Notes: generated by a model not told the origin, from the sequence alone. 5,351 nt of DNA from Bacillota bacterium (GCA_021837545.1 JAKBFR010000151.1:1-5351); one strand, 5' to 3'. Positions 1-5,337 are shown, numbered from the stretch's first letter. Numbers and translations are program-made.

Positions 1-249
1 TCCTATAATTAATAGGACGGAGATTATCCGCGTTGCCACCTAGATTGCATAAAATGCCTCTCATTTCAGATACAAACATATCTTATTCGCTATAACGTGC
101 GACTTACGGCTAAACTACTCTCAAAAGATTTCATATCGCTCCTCAAAGGCCCATTCATCATTAACTTCCGTACTGAAATCTCACTATCTTCAGCTCTCTT
201 TAACATTGTATCATGATTACTATCCCTTTTCTTAGGATTTATTTTATGT
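1..249 (-). promoter_or_regulatory. T-box leader (probable tRNA-Trp sensing), truncated at the window edge
   Basis: This is an RNA leader that senses uncharged tRNA and controls a gene lying off the left end. Seen on the minus strand: the conserved T-box sequence AGGTGGCAACGCGG (41-28), followed by the first arm of a terminator hairpin (ATAGGACGG and its partner TCCTAT, 1-20) that is cut by the window edge. Upstream is Stem I: AAAGG pairs with CCTTT, AGTA (221-218) lies opposite GAA, ATCAT pairs with ATGAT, AGAGAG is at 199-194, and there is a distal CTGAA/TTCAG stem. The specifier loop reads GAA-TGG-G, giving UGG (153-151) as the probable specifier codon for tryptophan. Stem II/III-like hairpins (CGC/GCG, AGATA/TATCT) follow. 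By family knowledge, uncharged tRNA stabilises the antiterminator and allows read-through. The controlled gene is inferred, not seen: trpS, a trp biosynthesis gene or a tryptophan transporter. Confidence 0.9.
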
Positions 250-255
250 TTTTAT

Positions 256-282
256 ATTATACTCATAAAACTTATTTGTCAA
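256..282 (-). promoter_or_regulatory. Sigma-A promoter of the T-box transcript
   Basis: On the minus strand a perfect -35 TTGACA (282-277) is followed by TATAAT (261-256) with a 15-bp spacer. An overlapping TAATAT two bases further downstream gives the usual 17-bp spacer. Transcription would start near 249, just before the T-box Stem I, which fits the leader architecture. Confidence 0.8.
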
Positions 283-305
283 CACTTTTATTTAAGCACA
301 TTGAA

Positions 306-347
306 AAAATAACAAGTCAGCACACTAACATATTGACTTGTTATTTT
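306..347 (-). terminator. Rho-independent terminator after the GGDEF-EAL gene
   Basis: A perfect 14-bp inverted repeat (306-319 with 334-347, arms AAAATAACAAGTCA and its complement) flanks a 14-base loop. Read on the minus strand, it ends in a T-rich run and lies 11 bases after the TAG stop of the EAL gene. It separates that gene from the T-box transcript. The T/A-rich flanks are roughly symmetric, so some activity on the plus strand is possible. Confidence 0.85.
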
Positions 348-358
348 CTTTCAAGTGG

Positions 359-2107
359 CTAAATTTCTTTTCCAATTATATTTTTTATTCCATCAAACAT
401 TCTAGGCTTACTAAAATAGTATCCTTGAACAACATCACATAATATTGTTTTTAAATACTCAACTTGAGATTTCTCTTCAACTCCTTCAGCAACCACTTCT
501 ATTCCTAATTGATGTGATAAGTTAATTATATTTTCTACAATGCATTTACTTTTAGGATTGCTCATTAAGTCAATTACGAAGCTTCTATCTATCTTTAGTA
601 CATCTATTGGCAATTTAGTTAAATAGTTTAAAGATGAATATCCAGTCCCAAAATCATCTAAAGCTATACTTACACCCAAGTTCTTAATTTCTTCGAGAAT
701 TTTCACATTCTTATCAAAAGATTTCATAAGCATACTTTCTGTAATCTCAACTTGAATATATTTAGGGTTAATTTTATATTTCTTAATTAAACTTTTAAAT
801 TCTAATAAAACAATATCTTCTCTAAGTTGCATTTCTGATAAATTAACTGCTATTTTAAAATTATCATTCCCTTCATTTAAAAGAAATTTTGTTTTTTTAA
901 ATACTTCTTCCAAAACAAAACTTCCAATCGGAACTATCATTTTCGAATTTTCTGCGATTGGAATGAACTCTGCTGGGCTTACCAATCCAAATTCATGGCT
1001 TTCCCATCTAGCCAAAGCTTCAAATCCATTAACTAAAGAATCATCTAGTGATACTTTAGGTTGGAACATAACATATAATTCGTTATTCTGAAGTGCAGTT
1101 CTTAATCCTTTTTGTAAACTATAAACTCTATTTAATTCAACTGAAAGATTATCATCAAAAAAATCACATTCATTCTTTCCATTTTTTTTAGCTTCATACA
1201 TTGCTGCATCTGCATTCTTTAATAGTGTATTATAATCCATACCATGATCTGGGGATAATGAGACTCCAATGCTTGCTGTTAAATAAATTTTCTTTCCATC
1301 TACAATATTAGGCTTTTCAAAACATTTTATTATGTTATTACATACTCCTATTATTTCCTGTATATCCGTTATATCCGGTTTAAATAATAAGAACGTGTCT
1401 CCACTATATCTAGATACTAATATATCTTCTTTAACTGATTCTAATATAATATAGCTAACTTCTTTTAGTAATAAATCTCCAAAATTATGCCCAAAGGAGT
1501 CGTTTACATATTTGAAATTATCTAAGTCGATTATTATCATAGCTGATCTTGTATTATTATCTACACCATTTTTTAGCAAACTAGAAACTATATTTTCAAA
1601 AAAATAGTTATTAGGTAGCCCTGTAATCCTATCACATTGAATTATTGAATTTATTGTTTTATCAGTGACTGATTTTTTCCAATTTTTCATCCAAGAATTT
1701 AAATTATTATATTCTTGAATTAAATCTCCCACTAAATAAATAGTTCCAATAAAATAATATTTATAATTATTTTGAATTACTTTTCCAACAACAATGAGTT
1801 CAACAATCTTTCCTATATTATCTATGATTTTGCATCTTTGTTCTAATTGTTCTCTATCTATATAACTTTTGCGTAAATCTTTATTAAAAAAGCTTAACAT
1901 ACTTTTTTTATCTTCTTCGTAAATAAAATTCATCAATTGCTCAAAAGCTTGATTTTTCACATCATATTCTTTAATAATATCTATTATCTTATCATCAACT
2001 ATTAACTTAGACTTTGATGGATTCCAAATTATAGTAACTCCATTAATATTTGATGAATCCGATATTTCTTCATAATTTAATTCAAGTTCAGTATTAATCA
2101 TGTCCAT
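359..2107 (-). CDS. PAS-GGDEF-EAL protein, probable c-di-GMP phosphodiesterase
   Basis: A 582-residue cytoplasmic signalling protein with no membrane segment. Residues about 22-130 look like a PAS-type sensor, about 160-318 are a GGDEF domain and about 330-575 an EAL domain. The GGDEF signature is degenerate: SGDTF at 235-239 replaces the catalytic Glu with Thr. The RxxD inhibitory site is missing (Lys226, Ile229), although D194 and the FKYVND segment are kept. The EAL domain has its full catalytic set: EAL 363-365, N422, E454, DDFGTGYSS 484-492, K505, E541 and QGYYFSKP from 561. By family knowledge this predicts hydrolysis of c-di-GMP to pGpG, with the GGDEF domain perhaps a GTP-binding regulator. 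The start follows AGAAGG at 5-bp spacing; the ATG at codon 3 is an alternative. It is the last gene of a minus-strand cluster, 30 bp after a microprotein gene. The PAS ligand cannot be told from the sequence. Confidence 0.95.
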   Translation of the reverse strand: MDMINTELELNYEEISDSSNINGVTIIWNPSKSKLIVDDKIIDIIKEYDVKNQAFEQLMNFIYEEDKKSMLSFFNKDLRKSYIDREQLEQRCKIIDNIGKIVELIVVGKVIQNNYKYYFIGTIYLVGDLIQEYNNLNSWMKNWKKSVTDKTINSIIQCDRITGLPNNYFFENIVSSLLKNGVDNNTRSAMIIIDLDNFKYVNDSFGHNFGDLLLKEVSYIILESVKEDILVSRYSGDTFLLFKPDITDIQEIIGVCNNIIKCFEKPNIVDGKKIYLTASIGVSLSPDHGMDYNTLLKNADAAMYEAKKNGKNECDFFDDNLSVELNRVYSLQKGLRTALQNNELYVMFQPKVSLDDSLVNGFEALARWESHEFGLVSPAEFIPIAENSKMIVPIGSFVLEEVFKKTKFLLNEGNDNFKIAVNLSEMQLREDIVLLEFKSLIKKYKINPKYIQVEITESMLMKSFDKNVKILEEIKNLGVSIALDDFGTGYSSLNYLTKLPIDVLKIDRSFVIDLMSNPKSKCIVENIINLSHQLGIEVVAEGVEEKSQVEYLKTILCDVVQGYYFSKPRMFDGIKNIIGKEI

Positions 2108-2137
2108 ACAATCCTTCTCATAATCATCTAATTTAGA

Positions 2138-2248
2138 TTATTTTTCTTCATTTTTTTCTTTAGATTTTTTATCAGTTACTAATGATGCTATTAAAGCTAC
2201 GGTTGCTGCCATAACAGTGATTATTTTGCCAGTATTTTTGAAATTCAT
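2138..2248 (-). CDS. 36-residue single-pass membrane microprotein
   Basis: A short reading frame coding MNFKNTGKIITVMAATVALI followed by ASLVTDKKSKEKNEEK. A perfect AGGAGG (2264-2259) lies 10 bases before the ATG, which is strong support for translation. Residues about 9-25 are hydrophobic and could cross the membrane once. The short N-terminus carries two lysines and the tail of about 11 residues is highly charged (Lys/Glu-rich), so a tail in the cytoplasm is possible. It starts 35 bp after the DUF4250 gene and ends 30 bp before the EAL gene on the same strand, so co-transcription is likely. The family was not recognised. A signal peptide with almost no mature part is an unlikely alternative. 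Its place beside a c-di-GMP enzyme suggests, but does not show, a link to it. Confidence 0.7.
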   Translation of the reverse strand: MNFKNTGKIITVMAATVALIASLVTDKKSKEKNEEK

Positions 2249-2283
2249 ACAACACCATCCTCCTAAGCTTTCACAAATTTTAA

Positions 2284-2472
2284 TTATTTAAATTGATTTT
2301 CTGTTTCATTATAATTATAACCAATAGTTTTTAATGTATTTATAATACTTTCTTTTTCCATTTCTAAATCATAACAAAGAATATCTAATGAAGCATATCG
2401 GTCTCTTAATTTCATATTTACCAAGCTTAATAATATATTAGGATCAATAATTTCTTTAGAATTTACTTCCAT
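2284..2472 (-). CDS. DUF4250 domain-containing protein
   Basis: A 62-residue protein matching the clostridial DUF4250 family over nearly its whole length. The recognisable core is PNILLSLVNMKLRD (11-24), then a YASLDILCYDLEMEKESI segment and the closing IGYNYNETENQF (50-61). Two or three amphipathic helices resembling a small helix-turn-helix are expected; there is no signal peptide or membrane segment. The function of the family is unknown. The ATG is preceded by AAGGA at 9-base spacing. The gene lies about 90 bp after the TtcA-like gene, with only an AT-only hairpin (2524-2550) between them. A TATAAT (2511-2506) with no good -35 box could give it its own weak promoter. The family call is firm, the role open. 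Confidence 0.9.
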   Translation of the reverse strand: MEVNSKEIIDPNILLSLVNMKLRDRYASLDILCYDLEMEKESIINTLKTIGYNYNETENQFK

Positions 2473-2560
2473 TTTTTACTCTTCCTTCTATTATTTATAC
2501 ATTTAATTATAATATAACATATAAATTAAAATTAATAAATACTTTTAATTCATCTTAAAG

Positions 2561-3427
2561 TCATTCTTCATCATAAAAATCTAAATAAGAATGTTTTTTT
2601 TCACCCTTTTGCCATCCTAATATACCATCCATACTAACATTTTCTGCTGATTTAAATATTGACTTTTCTACGCCATTAAAATTTTTCTTTAATTCCTTAA
2701 TTAAATCCTTTATCTCATATCTCTTATTCCCAATTTTCTCAGCTGCAACCATGCATGCGCAATTCAATGGCCATATACCACTATCATTTATGAAGTTCTT
2801 TATATAATCCTCTTCAATATAATACATAGGTCGTATTAACTCTAACTTTTCAAAGTTTTTTGATTTAAATTTAGGTAACATGGTTTTGAAATTACCTGCA
2901 TATAATATATTCAACATTGTTGTTTCAATTACATCATTATAATGATGTCCTAGTGCAAGCTTATTACATCCAAATTCCTGTGCCTTTGCATAAAGTGAAC
3001 CTCTTCTCATTCTTGCACATAAGTAACAAGGATAATCATTAGCCATCTTATCAACTACTTCAAAAATACCTGACTCATATATATGAATTGGAATATTTAA
3101 ATATTCGCAGTTTTCTATTAATAGATTCTTTATATCAGGATGATATCCTGGATCCATAGCTAAAAATACTACTTCAAATTTAACTTGACCATGTTTTTGT
3201 AATTCTTGAAATAATTTTGCCATAAGTATACTATCTTTTCCACCTGATACGCCAACAGCAATTTTATCTCCTTCTTCAATTAAATTATAAGCCTTAATTG
3301 CCTTAATAAATTTCACCCAGATTTCTTTCCTATAACTCTTAATAATACTTCTTTCAATATCTTTTAGTGGTTTTTTTTCTCCATCTGGTATAATTCTTGG
3401 GCAACCTTTTCCTGCAATTGTACTCAT
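2561..3427 (-). CDS. TtcA-like PP-loop ATPase, tRNA thiolation
   Basis: A 288-residue protein (from the ATG) of the TtcA/TtuA group of adenine-alpha-hydrolase-fold enzymes. These activate a tRNA base with ATP and replace oxygen with sulfur, as in 2-thiocytidine at position 32. Numbered from a GTG one codon upstream, the PP-loop SGGKDS is at 62-67, the CYLC pair (C135, C138) is followed by ARMRRG, the GHHYNDVIETT motif is at 161-171, and CAC (C224, C226) follows. TtcA uses a CxxC pair plus one later Cys to hold a 4Fe-4S cluster, so the ligands appear present. Residue C10 in the N-terminal GKGCPR is also notable. The protein is somewhat shorter than E. coli TtcA. The RBS AGGAG lies 7 bases before GTG (3430) and 10 before ATG (3427); ATG is preferred. 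The exact target nucleoside is inferred. Confidence 0.88.
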   Translation of the reverse strand: MSTIAGKGCPRIIPDGEKKPLKDIERSIIKSYRKEIWVKFIKAIKAYNLIEEGDKIAVGVSGGKDSILMAKLFQELQKHGQVKFEVVFLAMDPGYHPDIKNLLIENCEYLNIPIHIYESGIFEVVDKMANDYPCYLCARMRRGSLYAKAQEFGCNKLALGHHYNDVIETTMLNILYAGNFKTMLPKFKSKNFEKLELIRPMYYIEEDYIKNFINDSGIWPLNCACMVAAEKIGNKRYEIKDLIKELKKNFNGVEKSIFKSAENVSMDGILGWQKGEKKHSYLDFYDEE

Positions 3428-3584
3428 CACTCTAATTCTCCTGTCTTAATGATATTTATACCCACAAGTGGCACATTGTACCCACAATGGGCACACAATG
3501 TACCCTCAAGAGGTACCTCGTCTGATATCTAGTGGTCTAGTGGTTCTAAGACTCCCATCTCTTAGAATGTCAGTTAATAACCAC
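3428..3584 (-). other. GC-richer structured leader or dispersed repeat before the TtcA-like gene
   Basis: This segment is visibly richer in G and C than the AT-rich DNA on both sides. It contains, from the gene outwards, three tandem short inverted repeats (3459-3513), a perfect 10-bp palindrome GAGGTACCTC (3510-3519), a tandem duplication of TCTAGTGG (3528-3535, 3536-3543) and an 8-bp hairpin TTCTAAGA/TCTTAGAA (3544-3551 with 3560-3567). GTGG (3540-3543) can also pair with CCAC (3581-3584) around that hairpin. If transcription starts near 3567, the whole segment is the 5' leader of the TtcA-like mRNA. It matches no riboswitch class known to me. The alternatives are an intergenic repeat present elsewhere in the genome, a tandem operator, or a decayed small gene. 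Confidence 0.5.
3459..3513. repeat. Three tandem short inverted repeats, about 20-22 bp apart
   Basis: Three copies of a TACCC-headed unit begin at 3459, 3479 and 3501. Each contains a 4-bp inverted repeat with a 2-3 base centre: CCAC/GTGG (3462-3465, 3468-3471), CCCA/TGGG (3481-3484, 3488-3491) and CCTC/GAGG (3504-3507, 3510-3513). The arms differ between copies but remain self-complementary. The middle copy is also enclosed by a 7-bp pair ACATTGT (3473-3479) and ACAATGT (3495-3501). This is directly visible; its role is not known. Confidence 0.75.
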
Positions 3585-3603
3585 ACAACCCTATATAAGT
3601 CAA
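3574..3603 (-). promoter_or_regulatory. Possible promoter of the TtcA-like gene
   Basis: On the minus strand TTGACT (3603-3598) is followed after 18 bp by TATTAA (3579-3574). The -35 box is good and the -10 box moderate. It is the best candidate directly upstream of the structured leader. A start near 3567 would place the TTCTAAGA hairpin at the very 5' end of the mRNA. Not tested against all alternatives. Confidence 0.35.
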
Positions 3604-4150
3604 TTAAATTCAACTGAAATGTAAAACTCCATCTGAAAATTTTCACTTTATATTAACATTTCAAATAATAATTTCCATTTAATATATCTTTCCTTAAAGA
3701 GTTTATAATGAACATCTGAAATTTACAAGTATTTTTATAATTAATATATTTTTTATGTGTATATTCTCATATAATGTGCTCATAAAAATCCAAATCATTC
3801 TTCATAATTGTGTATTGAAAAATTTATCATTTTATATATTTTATATTTATTTTCTATAAATTAAAATTCATCCACTATTTTTCTTAAATTCATTACATTT
3901 TCTGTGTATAATTTGTTATCAACTTCAATACTCATCGCCTCTATAAATTTCTTTTAGATTATTATATATTTTCAATTTTTAATATTTTTGCTTTCTTAGC
4001 TTCATAAATCCAGTATGTTAGTGGAAAAAAATCATTCATATATCATTATTTATTTTGTATGTGTACTTGTAATGCCTGATAAACAAGATATATTTAATAA
4101 TCATGATCAATATTAAAACAAAAAAATTATCTTAATAAAATTTTTTTTAA
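3604..4150. other. AT-rich intergenic stretch without a supported gene
   Basis: This stretch separates the minus-strand TtcA-like gene from the plus-strand ECF gene and is extremely AT-rich. No intact gene, RNA gene or convincing promoter was found. On the minus strand, short reading frames at 4039-3861 run through three frames and could be a decayed gene: MNDFFPLTYWIYEAKK..., then NLKEIYRGDEY, then MSIEVDNKLYTENV.... None has a convincing ribosome binding site. A homopolymeric A/T section at about 4121-4150 comes just before the ECF promoter. Confidence 0.5.
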
Positions 4151-4158
4151 TAATTTTG

Positions 4159-4186
4159 TTGAACATTTTTTTTAAAGTGATAAAAT
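4159..4186 (+). promoter_or_regulatory. Sigma-A promoter of the ECF S-component gene
   Basis: TTGAAC (4159-4164) is followed by a 16-bp spacer and TAAAAT (4181-4186). Transcription would start around 4192-4194, leaving a leader of about 97 nt before the ATG. This also argues against a longer open frame that starts at a TTG inside the promoter (4156). Confidence 0.7.
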
Positions 4187-4192
4187 ACTATT

Positions 4193-4290
4193 TGTCGGTA
4201 TTCCTTTGGAAGCTGAACGGAAATTCATATATTATTATAGATTTTTCCGAATTATATCCACTATTAAGGAATAAGAACGGAGGTATTTTC
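4193..4290 (+). promoter_or_regulatory. Structured 5' leader, candidate translational riboswitch
   Basis: The leader can form a long-range 8-bp helix TATTCCTT (4199-4206) with AAGGAATA (4266-4273). This encloses a 6-bp hairpin CGGAAA (4218-4223) with TTTCCG (4244-4249). The 7-mer GAACGGA occurs twice, at 4215-4221 in the hairpin's 5' arm and at 4275-4281 overlapping the ribosome binding site. TTCCG (4245-4249) can pair with either copy, the second with one G-T wobble, so pairing with the second copy would hide the binding site. Promoter-proximal leaders of vitamin transporter genes are often riboswitches. This one matches none of the TPP, THF, preQ1, FMN or cobalamin patterns I know. The structure is seen as base complementarity; switching and ligand are inferred. 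Confidence 0.45.
4279..4283 (+). promoter_or_regulatory. Ribosome binding site that fixes the ECF gene start
   Basis: GGAGG lies 7 bases before the ATG at 4291. The upstream in-frame TTG at 4156 has no such site and falls inside the promoter, so the 197-residue product is chosen over a 242-residue one. Confidence 0.85.
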
Positions 4291-4884
4291 ATGGAAAGAA
4301 ATTATATTAAAACAAGATTTTCTGCACGACAAATGACAATGGTTGGAATGCTTTCTGCAATTTCAATTTTTTTAGGACTAACTGGTCTTGGATTTATTCC
4401 AATTCCACCTGTAAAGGCTACTATAATGCATATTCCTGTTATTATAGGTGCAATTGTTGAGGGTCCTGTTGTAGGAGCCTTGGTTGGATTAGTCTTTGGA
4501 TTATTTTCAATGTATCAAAACTTTACTGCGCCAGGTCCAACATCATTTATTTTTTGGAATCCTATTATAGCATTAGTTCCTAGAATTTTAATTGGAATTG
4601 TAGCCTATTATATGTACATGCTAATTAAGAAAAAATTTAAAAATCAGAGTATTAGTATTGCTATAGCATCAATATGTGCTACCTTAATTAATACAATAGG
4701 AGTTTTAGGTTTAACTTATCTATTCTATTTGGAAAAATATTCAACTATTCTTGGAATAAGTCCAAAAACTGCTGGACTTGCAATTGCAACTATCGGAGTT
4801 ACAAATGGAGTTCCTGAAGCTATAGTAAGTGCTGTAATTTCAGTTCCTGTCATAGTTGCAATCTTAAAAATAAAAAAGCAATAG
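4291..4884 (+). CDS. ECF transporter S component, PanT-like
   Basis: A 197-residue integral membrane protein of the ECF_trnsprt family (PF12822 type), the substrate-binding subunit of an energy-coupling-factor vitamin importer. About six hydrophobic segments are visible (roughly 12-34, 41-58, 60-78, 88-112, 119-146, 162-193). Signature stretches are FIPIPPVKATIMHIPVIIGA (35-54), EGPVVGALVGLVFGLFS (57-73), the FTAPGPTSF loop (78-86) and NPIIALVPRILIG (90-102). These resemble pantothenate S components (PanT), but related members carry other substrates such as pyridoxine-type compounds, so the substrate is uncertain. No ATPase or EcfT gene is adjacent, which fits a solitary group II S component sharing a common energising module. 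It is a single-gene unit with its own promoter, leader and terminator. Confidence 0.9.
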   Translation: MERNYIKTRFSARQMTMVGMLSAISIFLGLTGLGFIPIPPVKATIMHIPVIIGAIVEGPVVGALVGLVFGLFSMYQNFTAPGPTSFIFWNPIIALVPRILIGIVAYYMYMLIKKKFKNQSISIAIASICATLINTIGVLGLTYLFYLEKYSTILGISPKTAGLAIATIGVTNGVPEAIVSAVISVPVIVAILKIKKQ

Positions 4885-4891
4885 TATACTA

Positions 4892-4938
4892 ATGTCTTAT
4901 GATCTTAGACACGTCTATTATCATAGGACATCATTTTT
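4892..4938 (+). terminator. Rho-independent terminator after the ECF gene
   Basis: A 12-bp stem with one G-T wobble (4892-4903 with 4920-4931, ATGTCTTATGAT and ATCATAGGACAT) encloses a smaller stem TAGAC/GTCTA (4906-4910, 4913-4917). A run of five T follows (4934-4938). It begins 8 bases after the TAG stop, and the T run is present only for the plus strand. Confidence 0.85.
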
Positions 4939-4992
4939 GCACTTTTTTCCTCCAAATAACGTTTTTTACTTATATACCTCTCATTACATAGG

Positions 4993-5022
4993 TTATATTT
5001 TTTAATTTTACACACGATAATA
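4993..5022 (+). promoter_or_regulatory. Possible sporulation (sigma-G-like) promoter of the SASP gene
   Basis: SASP genes are normally read by forespore sigma-G. The best candidate is TTATA (4993-4997), an 18-bp spacer and GATAATA (5016-5022), which loosely resembles the sigma-G -10 consensus CATAnTA. Transcription would start near 5029, just inside the leader hairpin. The match is weak and the call rests partly on the gene's identity. Confidence 0.35.
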
Positions 5023-5023
5023 C

Positions 5024-5050
5024 TGCAAAGCAAAAATAAATTGCTTAGCA
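5024..5050 (+). other. Leader hairpin upstream of the SASP gene
   Basis: TGCAAAGCAA (5024-5033) pairs with TTGCTTAGCA (5041-5050), 9 of 10 positions, around a 7-base A/T loop. It lies about 20 bases before the ribosome binding site and is not followed by a T run. It is therefore more likely a 5' stabilising hairpin or a protein-binding palindrome than a terminator. Confidence 0.5.
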
Positions 5051-5086
5051 AATAAAAAATTTTATATTTCAAAGGAGGAATATATT

Positions 5087-5272
5087 ATGGCAAATTCATC
5101 ATTAGTACCTGAAGCAAAAAACGGTTTATCAAAATTCAGAACTGAAGTGGCAAGTGAAATGGGAGTTCCATTTACAGATTACAATGGAAACTTATCTTCT
5201 AAGCAATGCGGAAGTGTTGGAGGAGAAATGGTTAAAAGAATGGTACAACAATACGAATCTGGCATAAAGTAA
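5087..5272 (+). CDS. Alpha/beta-type small acid-soluble spore protein
   Basis: A 61-residue protein that coats and protects DNA in the dormant spore and is degraded at germination. The germination-protease site TEVASE is at 19-24, with cleavage expected between Glu20 and Val21. The second conserved block GSVGGEMVKRMV is at 42-53. The N-terminus SSLVPEAKNGLSKF is the usual first helix region. The family normally has 60-70 residues, so it is complete. Cys41 stands where Bacillus proteins carry Asn (ANGSVGGE); similar clostridial proteins share it. A very strong AAAGGAGG (5071-5078) lies 8 bases before the ATG. The gene is monocistronic, with a hairpin in its leader and a terminator behind. Several paralogues usually exist in one genome, so no specific symbol is given. 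Confidence 0.97.
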   Translation: MANSSLVPEAKNGLSKFRTEVASEMGVPFTDYNGNLSSKQCGSVGGEMVKRMVQQYESGIK

Positions 5273-5300
5273 TATTTCCGGAGAGATGTACCTAAAAGAA

Positions 5301-5337
5301 AGAAGTAGCTTAAAAAATTAAGCTACTTCTTTTTTTA
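5301..5337 (+). terminator. Rho-independent terminator after the SASP gene
   Basis: A perfect 13-bp stem (5301-5313 with 5318-5330, AGAAGTAGCTTAA and its complement) with an AAAA loop runs into a T-rich tract. The A-rich sequence before the stem mirrors the T run, so it could also stop transcripts arriving from the right. Confidence 0.92.

Noticed and set aside
2524..2550. Inverted repeat after the TtcA-like gene as a terminator
   Set aside because: The 8-bp stem consists only of A and T and has no clear T run, so it is too weak to call.
3459..3513. CRISPR-like array
   Set aside because: The units are only about 20-22 bp, imperfect and without unique spacers, and no cas gene is nearby.
3528..3600. 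tRNA-like look on the plus strand (GGTCTAGTGGTT followed by an anticodon-arm-like hairpin)
   Set aside because: There is no T-arm with TTC, no matching acceptor stem, and the hairpin loop has 8 rather than 7 bases.
3498..3620. A plus-strand open frame of about 39 codons (MYPQEVPRLISSGLVV...)
   Set aside because: No ribosome binding site and no recognised family. Openness in several frames follows from the local higher GC and the repeats.
4119..4160. AACAAAA/TTTTGTT inverted repeat before the ECF promoter
   Set aside because: Low-complexity A/T runs pair by chance here and the arms match only partly.
4156..4290. An N-terminal extension of the ECF gene starting at a TTG
   Set aside because: It has no ribosome binding site, overlaps the promoter, and the ATG at 4291 has GGAGG at ideal spacing and begins the family-like sequence.
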